DNA from: an uncultured Prevotellaceae bacterium
Lineage (GTDB): Bacteria > Bacteroidota > Bacteroidia > Bacteroidales > Muribaculaceae
NCBI GenBank assembly: GCA_900316835.1
Contig: ONEL01000019.1
Span: 1-50,868 of the forward strand
Direction: 5' to 3'
DNA: 50,868 nt
Under the pieces are notes generated by a model. That model saw nothing but the letters and a program-made list of their open reading frames with translations. It made no database searches and was not told where the DNA came from. Positions 33,916 to 42,230 of the stretch are shown piece by piece (within the stretch, counting starts at the first letter, position 1; the number at the start of each line of letters is the position of its first letter). The position numbers and the translations under genes were made by a program.

Positions 33916-35100
33916 ATGAAATTCTTAAGATTCTTTTTCGTCACTGTGCTCTCGATAGCGTCGATGCTAGCTGTCGCCAGCGATGAAACGGCAAGTGAAG
34001 ACGGTGGTGAACGTGGCATTAAGGTGGCTGTGTCGACACTGAACACCAGTGATAGTGCCGTGATGGCGACCCGTCCGCAAGATGGTGAAAAACCTGTGCA
34101 GCCTCTCAATATCCACATCGGGCCGAGTAAACTGACGCTCTTTGGTTATGCGCAAACTCAGTTTGAGGTGACCAAGACCGGTACTGAGAGCAAGAACAGT
34201 TTCAACCTCACGCGTTTCATCTTCATGGCTAACGCTGAGCTCACTCGCAAGCTGAGTTTCTTTCTCATGGTGGATGCCGCTAGCACACAGTCGACTAAGC
34301 ACTTGCATGAATACTATGCTCAATATGCATTCTTGCCCGAACTCAAGCTACGCATAGGGCAGTTTAAAACGCCTTACACGCTAGAGAATATTATCTCGCC
34401 CACACTGCTTGGTACTGTTAATATTAACGAGGGAACTCGCTACATGGCGGGCATCGCTGGTGATGGACTCTATGGTAATTATGCGGGTCGCGACATGGGC
34501 ATCATGGTCACTGGCGACGCGCTGCCGGCCCGTGATGGTCATCGCTACCTGAACTATAGCTTTGGAGTGTTTAATGGCGCTGGCATGAACATGCGCGATA
34601 ACAACAAGCACAAGGATGTGGCTGCGATGATTAACGTGCTACCTACAAGGGATATAACACTCTCGGGGTCATTTGTCATTGGCAAGGGCAACGCTCAGGA
34701 CGATGACATGTTTGGCACAATTGCTAAGGGTGAGAATTACACCCGCAACCGCTGGAGCGTGGGTGCCGAGGTGCGTTATAACCCCTTTAAACTGCGCACC
34801 GAATATATGGCTGGACGCAATGGTAACATCAACAACCGTGCTTTCTATGCCGAGTTGTGGTGCCGAGTGTTCCGCAATTTCGACCTCGTGCTCGACTATG
34901 ATTACCTAGACAAGAACACCGCCTTGAGCAAGGAGGCGCGTGACGCTTTCCCCGCTTGGACTCGCACCAGCAACTACCTGGTGGGACTGCAATACTGGGT
35001 CTACAAGAAATGCCGCATCAGCACCCAGTACATCTATAGCGACCGCAACCTGGGGCCTGACACCCGCGCGTGGATAACGCAGTTCCAGGTGGCGTTTTAG
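33916..35100 (+). CDS. Outer-membrane porin, OprP/OprO (phosphate-selective) type
   Basis: Beta-barrel protein of 394 residues with a signal peptide (about 1-22), a short Ser/Thr-rich linker and then alternating amphipathic strands from KLTLFGYAQTQFEV onward. RIGQFKTPYTLENI and the final ITQFQVAF with terminal Phe are typical of the porin O/P family. Substrate preference is unknown; many Bacteroidales members are annotated by family only. It probably shares a transcript with the acetyltransferase. Confidence 0.82.
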   Translation: MKFLRFFFVTVLSIASMLAVASDETASEDGGERGIKVAVSTLNTSDSAVMATRPQDGEKPVQPLNIHIGPSKLTLFGYAQTQFEVTKTGTESKNSFNLTRFIFMANAELTRKLSFFLMVDAASTQSTKHLHEYYAQYAFLPELKLRIGQFKTPYTLENIISPTLLGTVNINEGTRYMAGIAGDGLYGNYAGRDMGIMVTGDALPARDGHRYLNYSFGVFNGAGMNMRDNNKHKDVAAMINVLPTRDITLSGSFVIGKGNAQDDDMFGTIAKGENYTRNRWSVGAEVRYNPFKLRTEYMAGRNGNINNRAFYAELWCRVFRNFDLVLDYDYLDKNTALSKEARDAFPAWTRTSNYLVGLQYWVYKKCRISTQYIYSDRNLGPDTRAWITQFQVAF

Positions 35101-35390
35101 TTAGTTGTCAGTTACGTTTTTTTATCAGACAATTACTAACAATTACCAGCAATTTTTAATTTTAGCGCGAAGCGCCTTTGAAATTTTAGCGAAGCTTTAA
35201 CCTTTAGTTCGAGGGAGTGAGTAGCATAAGTCGTGCCACAGGCACGGTGTGCGAAGAGCGAACCTCCCTCAATTTTCGTTCGCAGGGTGGCACTTCTTTT
35301 TTTCAAACAATTGCCGGGATAATGAGTTTTTAGTTGTCGTTAACAGTTGTCGGTATCAATATTTTTTTTGTGTAAACTATTAACAATAAA
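35101..35390. other. Intergenic region with large imperfect palindrome
   Basis: GAGGGAG (35211-35217) pairs with CTCCCTC (35264-35270) around an inner perfect hairpin CGTGCC-ACA-GGCACG (35232-35246), with GTTCGA and GCGAAC flanking as further complementary pieces. To the left GCGCGAAGCGC is another palindrome, and at both ends short AGTTGTC/AGTTGTCG pieces recur. The whole resembles a dispersed palindromic element placed between the porin and transporter genes. No gene is seen. Confidence 0.5.
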
Positions 35391-36236
35391 ATGAATACAA
35401 TTTGGATCGTATTGCCCATCTTGACGCTCTTGATGTTTGAGCTGGGCTTGAACTTGAAGATAGAGGATTTTAAGCTTTTTCGCGATCGCCCCAAACCGGT
35501 GATTGCTGGCTTGGTGGGACAAATAGTGGTGTTGCCGTTGCTGGCGTGGCTGATAGGGCGCGCGTTTGGTCTTGAACCATTGTTCCTCATTGGCTTCGTG
35601 CTCATAGCTTGTTGCCCTGGTGGGAGCTCGTCAAACGTGTTCTCGATGCTGGCACGTGGCGATGTGGCACTCTCGGTGTCGCTCACGGCATGCAGTAGCA
35701 TTATCACCCTCTTTACCGTGCCTCTCATTATGGACTGGGCGACAACTGCTGTGGGAAGCCAGACCCATGTGCAGCTGCCGGTGGGCAAGCTTTTCATGCA
35801 GAACATTGTGCTCATGTTCCTTCCCATAGTGGTGGGCATAGCGGTGAGGAAGAAGTGGGGGAGTGCTGCCGAGAAGATGCACAAGGTGCTCTCTAAAATT
35901 GCTTTCCCTGCCTTGATTTTCCTTGCCACAGTCTTTTTTGTCCAGAACCGTGAGGCTATTGCCGATAGCTTTGGGCAGCTGGGAGTGTCGGTGAGTGTTC
36001 TCATCCTGCTAGCCATGGCAAGTGGGGTGCTCATGGCATGGCTCCTGCGCCTCTCGGGTCGCGAGCGTCGCACTATTGTTATCGAGATAGGTATGCAAAA
36101 TGCCGCTCAAGCGATAGCCATTGCCAGCAGTCCGCTGGTGTTTAACAGCGACATCATCGCCATTCCGGCAATCATCTATGCCTTAATGATGAACATTATC
36201 CTTATCATTTACGTGGCAATTGCCAAGCGACGATAA
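35391..36236 (+). CDS. Bile acid:sodium symporter (BASS/SBF) family transporter
   Basis: Integral membrane protein of 281 residues with about nine membrane segments. Conserved family pieces are MFELGLNLKIEDF (about 15-27), ACCPGGSSSNVFSMLARGD (about 73-91, the first crossover motif) and EIGMQNAAQAIAIA (about 232-245, the second crossover motif). The family moves organic anions with sodium; bacterial members are not always bile-acid carriers, so the substrate stays open. It is preceded by the palindromic region and stands alone. Confidence 0.85.
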   Translation: MNTIWIVLPILTLLMFELGLNLKIEDFKLFRDRPKPVIAGLVGQIVVLPLLAWLIGRAFGLEPLFLIGFVLIACCPGGSSSNVFSMLARGDVALSVSLTACSSIITLFTVPLIMDWATTAVGSQTHVQLPVGKLFMQNIVLMFLPIVVGIAVRKKWGSAAEKMHKVLSKIAFPALIFLATVFFVQNREAIADSFGQLGVSVSVLILLAMASGVLMAWLLRLSGRERRTIVIEIGMQNAAQAIAIASSPLVFNSDIIAIPAIIYALMMNIILIIYVAIAKRR

Positions 36237-36300
36237 ATTTACTGTGTTATAAAATAATATAAAAATTTGCTCACTAGTGGCATCTTATTGAAAAAATAAC

Positions 36301-36308
36301 TACCTTTG
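36301..36308 (+). promoter_or_regulatory. -7 element of the large secreted protein gene
   Basis: TACCTTTG fits TAnnTTTG and lies 96 bp before the ATG at 36404, giving a leader of about 90 nt. The -33 box is weak. Confidence 0.5.
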
Positions 36309-36403
36309 CAACATGAAAAGGGGTGTTTTGGTTTAATCAACTGAAACATACCTTTTTATATAAACAACAAATTAATTAACTTCTTAAACTTAATTCATTT
36401 TTT

Positions 36404-38842
36404 ATGAGAAAGTTTTTATCTCTCGTGATGATGGCCATGCTCGCCGTGGGAGCATGGGCTGGTGAGGTGACTTTTACCCCAGCTACAGTAAATGGTTCGA
36501 CAAGTATGTCGAAAGATGATGTGACAATCACTATTACAGGTGGCGATTTGGGAAGTTCTTATTCGGAGTATCGTTGTTACAAAGGACAAACTCTTACAGT
36601 AAGCGCTTTGGTTAATATTACCAAGATTGAGTTTACTTGTACCGCTAATGGAACATCCAAATATGGTCCAGGTTGTTTTGCTTCACAGACTGGTTATAGT
36701 TATAATGGCAATGTCGGAACATGGGTAGGTAGCTCACAAACAGTAAGTTTTACAGCTGAGTCAAATCAAGTGCGTGCTACTCAAATTGTTGTAACACTCG
36801 ACGATGGCACCACTCCCGTTGTGACCGTAACTCCTCCCACCTTCAGCCCTGTTGCAGGTGAGGTTGAGGCAGGTACAGCTGTTACTATCAGCGCTCCCGA
36901 TGCCGAAATGATTGTTTATACTACCGATGGAACTACTCCATCTTACGCTAATAACGTTGGCGACATCTACACTGAGCCTATCGTTGTTAACGAGGCTATG
37001 ACCATTAAGGCCATCGCTGTTGACGCTAACGATAATGAGAGCGCGGTTGCTACCGCTGCTTACACCATCAAGGCTGCGTCTCAAATCGCAACTGTTACAT
37101 TGCCTTATGCTGAGTCGTTCCAAAATGGTCTTGGAGATTTCTATATTAACGATGTTGTAGGTGTAGCAGGTTCTGAAATTTGGAATGTCGGTTCTTATAG
37201 TGGAACTTATTATGTTAAGGCTACATCCTATATTAATAGGACCAATAATGATGCCGAAAGCTGGCTGATTTCGCCTTACATCAACATGGAGGGTGCAACT
37301 AATCCACAGCTTACTTTCAGCCACGCTATCAATGCTTTCTTTAGTGATGTTGAAAATGATGCTACAGTGTGGGTAAAAGAGAAAGACGCTAACGACTGGA
37401 CTCAGATTGAGATCAGCTATCCAGCTAAGCCATCCACCGGTTATTCTAGCTTCTTGGAGCAAGCTATCGACCTGAGCGCTTATGCCGGCAAGACTATTCA
37501 AGTTGCCTTCAAGTATGTGGGTCACTCAACTGGCTCTGGCACTTGGGAGGTTGCTGAATTCAATGTAGAGAACGTTGAGGCTCCCGTTGTTGCCGCTCCC
37601 GTTATCACCGGTGAGACTCCATTCATCGGCACTACCACTGTAACTATCACTTGCGAGGCTCAGAACGCTACCGTTTATTACACTATCGACGGTACTGAGC
37701 CCACCAACCAATCTACTGAGTACACTGCTCCATTTGAGCTCAACGAGAGCGCAACCGTTAAGGCTATTGCCTATGACGTGACCGGTGCAACTTCTACTGT
37801 TTCCGCTAAGGAATTTGAGAAGACTTTCTCAGTTGCTACTGTAGCCGAGGCTCTTGCTCTTGAACAGAACACCGAGTTCGTATTCACTGGCAATCTTGTA
37901 GTTTCGGCTCAAACTGGTAAGTATCTCTATGCTCAGGATGAGACCGGTGGTGTGCTTATCTATGGCACTGTTACCCCTGCATACACCAAGGGCGATGTTA
38001 TTCCCGCAGGCTTCAGCGCTAAAACTTCAGTCTTTAAGGGTGCTCCTCAGTTTAGCAACCCCGCAGGCCTTGAAGCAGCAACCGCGACTGCCGAGATTGA
38101 AGCCGAGGCTATTACTCCCGCTGAGGTTAGTGTAGATCCTTATAACCTGTACAAGTATAACGTCATCAAGGGTGCTACCATCACTACCGGCGAAGATGGT
38201 AAATATTATCTTACCGTAGATGAGGACAATGTAGTTGTTTATGTCGACCGCTTTAATGTAGAGATTCCTGCCGACCTGGAGAAGACCTACGATGTTTATG
38301 GCATCGCAGGCTGGTACGATGGTGCACAGTTCATGCCTCTCGAGTTTGTTGAGGCTGTTGAGCCCGTTGTTGAAAGCTTCATTAGCTACACTGCTCAGCA
38401 AGAGCGTGGTACTGTTGCCGTAACTCTCGAGGATGGTACTGCTGTTGAGAGCCTTGTAACCAAGGTTGCTGAGGGTACTAAGTTCACTGTTACCGCTACT
38501 GCCGCTCAGGGCTATATGGTAACCAATATTGAGGTTAAGGCTGGTGAGATTGTTATCACTCCTACCACCGATCCTTATGACGGCGAGTTCAGCGCTCCCG
38601 CACTCAAGGCCGAAGGCGCAAGAGAAATGAGCCAGACCTTTGAGATGCCAGCCGATGATGTTGCAATCACTGTTACATTCGATACTCGCACAGGTATTGA
38701 AAACATTAACATGGACAACGTTAAGGCTGTTCGTTTCTTCAATGCCGCAGGCGTTGAGAGCGCTACTCCATTCCAGGGTGTAAACATTGTTGTTCGTGAA
38801 ATGAACGATGGTAGCAAGGTGGTTACCAAGATGGTTAAATAA
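36404..38842 (+). CDS. Multidomain secreted protein with CHB_HEX_C and MAM-like (choice-of-anchor J) modules
   Basis: Extracellular protein of 812 residues with signal peptide 1-19. In order it has an unassigned beta domain (20-135), a chitobiase C-terminal type module with YTTDGTTPS (about 145-222), a jelly-roll module of choice-of-anchor J type (about 232-390, SFQNGLGDFYIN to WEVAEFNVEN), a second CHB_HEX_C module with YYTIDGTEPT (about 398-470), an OB-like domain (about 475-650), a divergent InlB B-like repeat (about 655-765) and a C-terminal piece (about 768-812) resembling the sorting-type tails of Bacteroidales secreted proteins (VRFFNAAGVE ... KVVTKMVK). No catalytic domain is seen, so a surface adhesin or carbohydrate-binding role is possible but unproven. 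Confidence 0.75.
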   Translation: MRKFLSLVMMAMLAVGAWAGEVTFTPATVNGSTSMSKDDVTITITGGDLGSSYSEYRCYKGQTLTVSALVNITKIEFTCTANGTSKYGPGCFASQTGYSYNGNVGTWVGSSQTVSFTAESNQVRATQIVVTLDDGTTPVVTVTPPTFSPVAGEVEAGTAVTISAPDAEMIVYTTDGTTPSYANNVGDIYTEPIVVNEAMTIKAIAVDANDNESAVATAAYTIKAASQIATVTLPYAESFQNGLGDFYINDVVGVAGSEIWNVGSYSGTYYVKATSYINRTNNDAESWLISPYINMEGATNPQLTFSHAINAFFSDVENDATVWVKEKDANDWTQIEISYPAKPSTGYSSFLEQAIDLSAYAGKTIQVAFKYVGHSTGSGTWEVAEFNVENVEAPVVAAPVITGETPFIGTTTVTITCEAQNATVYYTIDGTEPTNQSTEYTAPFELNESATVKAIAYDVTGATSTVSAKEFEKTFSVATVAEALALEQNTEFVFTGNLVVSAQTGKYLYAQDETGGVLIYGTVTPAYTKGDVIPAGFSAKTSVFKGAPQFSNPAGLEAATATAEIEAEAITPAEVSVDPYNLYKYNVIKGATITTGEDGKYYLTVDEDNVVVYVDRFNVEIPADLEKTYDVYGIAGWYDGAQFMPLEFVEAVEPVVESFISYTAQQERGTVAVTLEDGTAVESLVTKVAEGTKFTVTATAAQGYMVTNIEVKAGEIVITPTTDPYDGEFSAPALKAEGAREMSQTFEMPADDVAITVTFDTRTGIENINMDNVKAVRFFNAAGVESATPFQGVNIVVREMNDGSKVVTKMVK

Positions 38843-38880
38843 TTAGATTGAACCATTCTGGAACTTTCCAATAGCTAAAA

Positions 38881-38955
38881 TGGGGCATTGCCCCAGAGCG
38901 CAATAAAAAGCGTGCCGCTTACCCACGGCTTACCGGGGTGAGCGGCACTTTTTTT
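38881..38955 (+). terminator. Hairpin and strong terminator after the secreted protein gene
   Basis: A small perfect hairpin TGGGGC-ATT-GCCCCA (38881-38895) is followed by a 13-bp stem with one wobble (GTGCCGCTTACCC at 38912-38924 against GGGTGAGCGGCAC at 38936-38948) and T7. Confidence 0.85.
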
Positions 38956-39020
38956 ATGGTTTTCGCTGCGATTTGATTTCTTTTAATTTTGGTGGGCTCG
39001 GTTTTGGCACAACCGCTATT

Positions 39021-39028
39021 TATCTTTG
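39021..39028 (+). promoter_or_regulatory. -7 element of the small membrane protein gene
   Basis: TATCTTTG is the strongest form of the Bacteroidetes -7 box, 38 bp before the ATG of the 49-codon gene. A TTTG stands at 39003-39006 but only 14 bp upstream, short of the usual spacing. Confidence 0.55.
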
Positions 39029-39066
39029 CACTGTCAATTTAGTAATAACAAATAATTCAAATAGCA

Positions 39067-39216
39067 ATGAACGATATCAAAACGCCTAATCCATGCGCAC
39101 TTGACGATAACGACTTCGCCCCCTGCGCCAGCCCAAACCTTAACTGGGCATCAAACCTTGTGGGAATCATTTTTCTTGCTTCATTCCTTACCTATCTTGC
39201 ACTACATTGCTTGTGA
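39067..39216 (+). CDS. Small single-pass membrane protein (49 residues)
   Basis: ATG at 39067 opens a 49-codon frame ending in TGA at 39216. The N-terminal half is polar with three Cys or Cys-Pro sites (MNDIKTPNPC, then FAPCASPN), and residues about 30-48 form one hydrophobic helix (LVGIIFLASFLTYLALHCL). It has its own TATCTTTG box upstream and lies between a strong terminator and a MITE-like element. No homologue is known to me; the polar N-terminus followed by a C-terminal helix suggests a tail-anchored inner-membrane microprotein. Confidence 0.6.
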   Translation: MNDIKTPNPCALDDNDFAPCASPNLNWASNLVGIIFLASFLTYLALHCL

Positions 39217-39332
39217 GCAATAGCTAAATAATCGCAGCGACTAAAACTATGTGAGAATGTAAAATCAAGGAGCAGGACACCATAGCGTGTCTTGCTCCTG
39301 ATTGTGGTGTTGTGGAAGTTTCCAGTTATAAT

Positions 39333-39505
39333 TAACGTGAGTTCGACGAATTTATCATTTGAAAATCATTGCGTTAGCAACTCCCCCTCTAAGTTAGAGG
39401 GGGTCGGGGGGAGTATGTCACCTCATTTGATAGTTATCATACTCCTCCTCTATCTTAGAGGAGCAGCCTGATATACAGCTATTTATTTTCGTCGAACTCA
39501 CGTTA
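39333..39505. mobile_element. MITE-like element, copy 1
   Basis: A 173-bp element is bounded by perfect 18-bp terminal inverted repeats, TAACGTGAGTTCGACGAA (39333-39350) and its complement (39488-39505), extended by ATAAT/ATTAT at this locus. Inside are palindromes CCCCCTCTAA/TTAGAGGGGG and CTCCTCTA/TAGAGGAG. It encodes nothing. A second copy lies at 45267-45425 in opposite orientation. No clear target duplication is visible. Confidence 0.8.
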
Positions 39506-39557
39506 ATTATGATTATATAGAAACGTAGCCCATCAAGCCCCATGCCGTGGCTAAAGC

Positions 39558-40028
39558 TTAACGGCTCATGCGTTTCTTACCCTTGGCTTTACCTTTACTC
39601 TTGGCCTTTGCTTTGTCGGCTTTTTTTGATGATGACCCCTTAGCTTGCTGTAGTCCCATCTTGATGTTCTTGATTAGTGCCTCGCTCGAGTAGGTAGCTC
39701 CGGTAGCCACGTCGGCGTCAAGTTTTAATGCTTCGTCAACGCTCTTGCCAATGTACTGCTTGAAAACTTTGTCTTTAGCTTTGTTGAAATAGGCTGGAGT
39801 CTCCTTGTTGTCACCGGCGGTGATAGCGGTTATGCGACCGTTTTTAACGGTGATGTTCACAGGAGTAGTGCCGTTGTATCCAATCACCTTCTTGGCAATC
39901 TCACCAGTGTAAATCACTTGTGGCGCGCTAGTTGCGCTCTTCTTGCTTGTTTTAGCCATGGCACTGGGCGACATCGCTGCCATTGCCGCAACTGCCATGC
40001 ACACCAGTGTGCAATAAATTTTTCTCAT
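39558..40028 (-). CDS. Secreted FMN-binding domain protein with Lys-rich tail
   Basis: Protein of 156 residues: signal peptide (about 1-25, ending AMA), then an FMN-binding domain (about 38-130) with the flavinylation motif in DVATGATYSSEAL (about 108-120), the D-x(2)-[ST]-G-A-[ST] pattern in which a Thr receives FMN from an ApbE-type transferase. The last 25 residues are almost entirely Lys, Ala, Gly and Ser. The domain occurs in NqrC/RnfG subunits and in stand-alone extracytoplasmic electron carriers; with no redox genes around it, the partner is unknown. A -7 box TAAGTTTG lies upstream at 40083-40076. Confidence 0.82.
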   Translation of the reverse strand: MRKIYCTLVCMAVAAMAAMSPSAMAKTSKKSATSAPQVIYTGEIAKKVIGYNGTTPVNITVKNGRITAITAGDNKETPAYFNKAKDKVFKQYIGKSVDEALKLDADVATGATYSSEALIKNIKMGLQQAKGSSSKKADKAKAKSKGKAKGKKRMSR

Positions 40029-40075
40029 AACTTAATATTGTTTAATTAGTGGTTTTAGTTGTTGTATTTTGACTG

Positions 40076-40083
40076 CAAACTTA
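40076..40083 (-). promoter_or_regulatory. -7 element of the FMN-binding protein gene
   Basis: TAAGTTTG on the minus strand fits TAnnTTTG, about 50 bp before the start codon. The -33 box is weak. Confidence 0.45.
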
Positions 40084-40190
40084 GCGAAAAATTTAACTAC
40101 ACGGTGCAAGAAAAAGTGGATTTTAACACTTTTACTGTAAAAAAAGGAGCAAAAAAATGTTTTTTACTTTTTTTATCGCTCAGTTTGTGT

Positions 40191-40198
40191 TACCTTTG
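40191..40198 (+). promoter_or_regulatory. -7 element of the tsaC operon
   Basis: TACCTTTG lies 27 bp before the tsaC ATG, with a CTTT near the expected -33 position. Confidence 0.6.
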
Positions 40199-40224
40199 TT
40201 ATTTAAAAATGAAGTTTTGCGAGA

Positions 40225-40791
40225 ATGACATTTGACGACGATATTAAAGCTTGCATTAAAATTCTCAACGAGGGAGGGCTGATTTTGTATCCCACCGACA
40301 CTATTTGGGGAATTGGATGTGATGCCACTAAGCCCGATGCCGTGAAGCGGGTCTATGAACTAAAACAGCGCGACGATAACAAGGCACTTATTGTTCTGCT
40401 TGATAGCGCCGACCGTCTCGACCACTATGTGATTGATGTGCCTCCCATGGCTCGAGAGTTGATAGAGGTCGCTGTAAAGCCACTCACCATCATCTATGAC
40501 GGAGCGTTTAATGTGGCTCACAATTTGCTCGGCGAGAACGACACGCTGGGAATTCGCATCCCTCATGATGAGTTTGCCCACAGGCTTTGCGCTAGTTTTG
40601 GCAAGCCCATAGTCTCTACCTCGGCCAACGTTAGCGGTCATAGCACCGCCAGAACATTCAGCGAGATTGACCCGCTCATCAAGCAGGGGGTAGACTATGT
40701 GGTTAAATACAGGCAGGGCGATAATAGCCCGCATGTCGCGTCTAATATCATCATGCTAAGCAGTGACGGCACTTTTAAGATAATTAGATAA
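40225..40791 (+). CDS. tsaC: L-threonylcarbamoyladenylate synthase (TsaC/Sua5/YrdC family)
   Basis: Enzyme of t6A tRNA modification that makes threonylcarbamoyl-AMP, 188 residues. The family motif is seen as YPTDTIWGIGCDA (about 22-34) with KQRDDNKALIVLL (about 48-60), and the substrate-pocket block LGIRIPHDEFAHRL and PIVSTSANVSG (about 130-140) are present. Length fits a single YrdC domain without the Sua5 extension. The sugar transferase gene follows after 20 bp. Confidence 0.92.
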   Translation: MTFDDDIKACIKILNEGGLILYPTDTIWGIGCDATKPDAVKRVYELKQRDDNKALIVLLDSADRLDHYVIDVPPMARELIEVAVKPLTIIYDGAFNVAHNLLGENDTLGIRIPHDEFAHRLCASFGKPIVSTSANVSGHSTARTFSEIDPLIKQGVDYVVKYRQGDNSPHVASNIIMLSSDGTFKIIR

Positions 40792-40811
40792 AAAGAGTAA
40801 AGCAAACTACT

Positions 40812-42227
40812 GTGACAGGCGAAGTTAAACAACGGTTGCGATATGTGATTGGCGATTTCTTGTCGTCAAATGTGGCATGGTTTGTCTTTAATCTTGTGCG
40901 ATACCATTTTGGCTTTGTGAAGGGCCACCTTTCTCTGGCATCGTTCATGTGCTCTGAGAATGTGATTATTGGGCAGGTTATATTTCCCCTGCTCATGATG
41001 TTTGTTTACTACATCTCGGGCTATTACAACGTCCCTTACCGCAAGTCACGACTGCAGGAGTTCATTATCACATTGCTTAGTGCCATTTGCAATAGCCTGC
41101 TGATCATGCTGGTGGCACTAATCAACGACATGGTTGAAAACCGCACCGAGAACTATGAGGTGATTTTCTTGCTCATGGGGGTACTCTTTGGGTTTGTTTA
41201 TATTGTGCGACTTGCGATAACCAATGTGTGCACTCGCAAGATTCGCACGGGGCAGTTGCAGTTTAATGCGATTATCGTGGGCAGTGGAGCAGCGGGCTAT
41301 GCTTTCTTCCAGCGACTGCACAGCACTATCAACACCCTGGGCTACAACGTGGTGGGATTTGTTGACTTGCCAGGAGAAAATCGCGTCAAGGACATCGCTT
41401 TGCCGGTCTATAGCCTCGACGATGTGGTGGCGGTGTGTCGCGATCATGCGGTGAGCGAGGTGATTGTGGTGCCCACCAAGCAAAGCCCTGAGCAGTTGCT
41501 TAACGTCATTGACCGCCTCTATGTCCTCAATCTTCCCATCAAGATGACCCCCGACCGCTACAACTTGCTCATGTCGCGCGCTCGCTTTAGCAACCTCTAT
41601 GGCGACCCGCTAGTCGACATTTCGGGTAGCACCATGAGCGAGGGTGGCAAGAACATCAAGCGAGTGGCTGATATTGTTCTCTCTATAATAGTCATGTTGC
41701 TTTTGTTGCCTGTTTATCTGGCGGTGGCTATAATCATCAAGCTGGATTCTAAAGGACCGGTAATCTTCAAGCAGGAGAGGGTGGGGTATCATAACAAGGT
41801 GTTTAACATCTACAAGTTCCGCTCAATGGTGGCCGATGCCGAGAAGGACAATGTGCCACAGCTATCGAGCGAGAATGACCCTCGAGTCACGCGAGTGGGG
41901 CATTACTTGCGCAAGTATCGCATCGACGAGTTACCACAGTTCTGGAATGTGGTAAGGGGCGACATGTCGCTGGTGGGTCCGCGCCCCGAGAGGCAATACT
42001 ATATCGATCAAATAGTGGCGCGAAAGCCGGCTTACCTGCTATTGCACCAGGTGCGACCAGGAGTTACCTCCATGGGGCAAGTGAAGTTTGGTTACGCTAG
42101 CAGTGTCGATGAGATGCTGGAGCGTCTCGACTACGACCTTCTCTACATTGAGAACATGTCGCTACTCACCGATATTAAAATTCTGGTATATACTATCAAA
42201 ATCGTATTCACGGGCAAGGGTGTGTGA
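40812..42227 (+). CDS. Undecaprenyl-phosphate sugar phosphotransferase (WcaJ/WbaP type)
   Basis: Membrane enzyme of 471 residues that starts polysaccharide repeat-unit assembly by moving a sugar-1-phosphate onto undecaprenyl phosphate. It has an N-terminal set of four to five membrane helices (about 10-140), a CoA-binding-like Rossmann domain (about 148-265) and the bacterial sugar transferase domain (about 280-471) with KRVADIVLSI, GPVIFKQERVGYHNKVFNIYKFRSM and DELPQFWNVVRGDMSLVGPRPE. The start is GTG at 40812. No capsule cluster surrounds it. The clc gene follows after 3 bp, suggesting one transcript. Confidence 0.87.
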   Translation: MTGEVKQRLRYVIGDFLSSNVAWFVFNLVRYHFGFVKGHLSLASFMCSENVIIGQVIFPLLMMFVYYISGYYNVPYRKSRLQEFIITLLSAICNSLLIMLVALINDMVENRTENYEVIFLLMGVLFGFVYIVRLAITNVCTRKIRTGQLQFNAIIVGSGAAGYAFFQRLHSTINTLGYNVVGFVDLPGENRVKDIALPVYSLDDVVAVCRDHAVSEVIVVPTKQSPEQLLNVIDRLYVLNLPIKMTPDRYNLLMSRARFSNLYGDPLVDISGSTMSEGGKNIKRVADIVLSIIVMLLLLPVYLAVAIIIKLDSKGPVIFKQERVGYHNKVFNIYKFRSMVADAEKDNVPQLSSENDPRVTRVGHYLRKYRIDELPQFWNVVRGDMSLVGPRPERQYYIDQIVARKPAYLLLHQVRPGVTSMGQVKFGYASSVDEMLERLDYDLLYIENMSLLTDIKILVYTIKIVFTGKGV

Positions 42228-42230
42228 GAA

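Noticed and set aside
37526..37711. Minus-strand frames inside the large secreted protein gene
   Set aside because: They are shadows produced by the Gly/Ser/Thr/Val-rich composition of the real gene on the plus strand.
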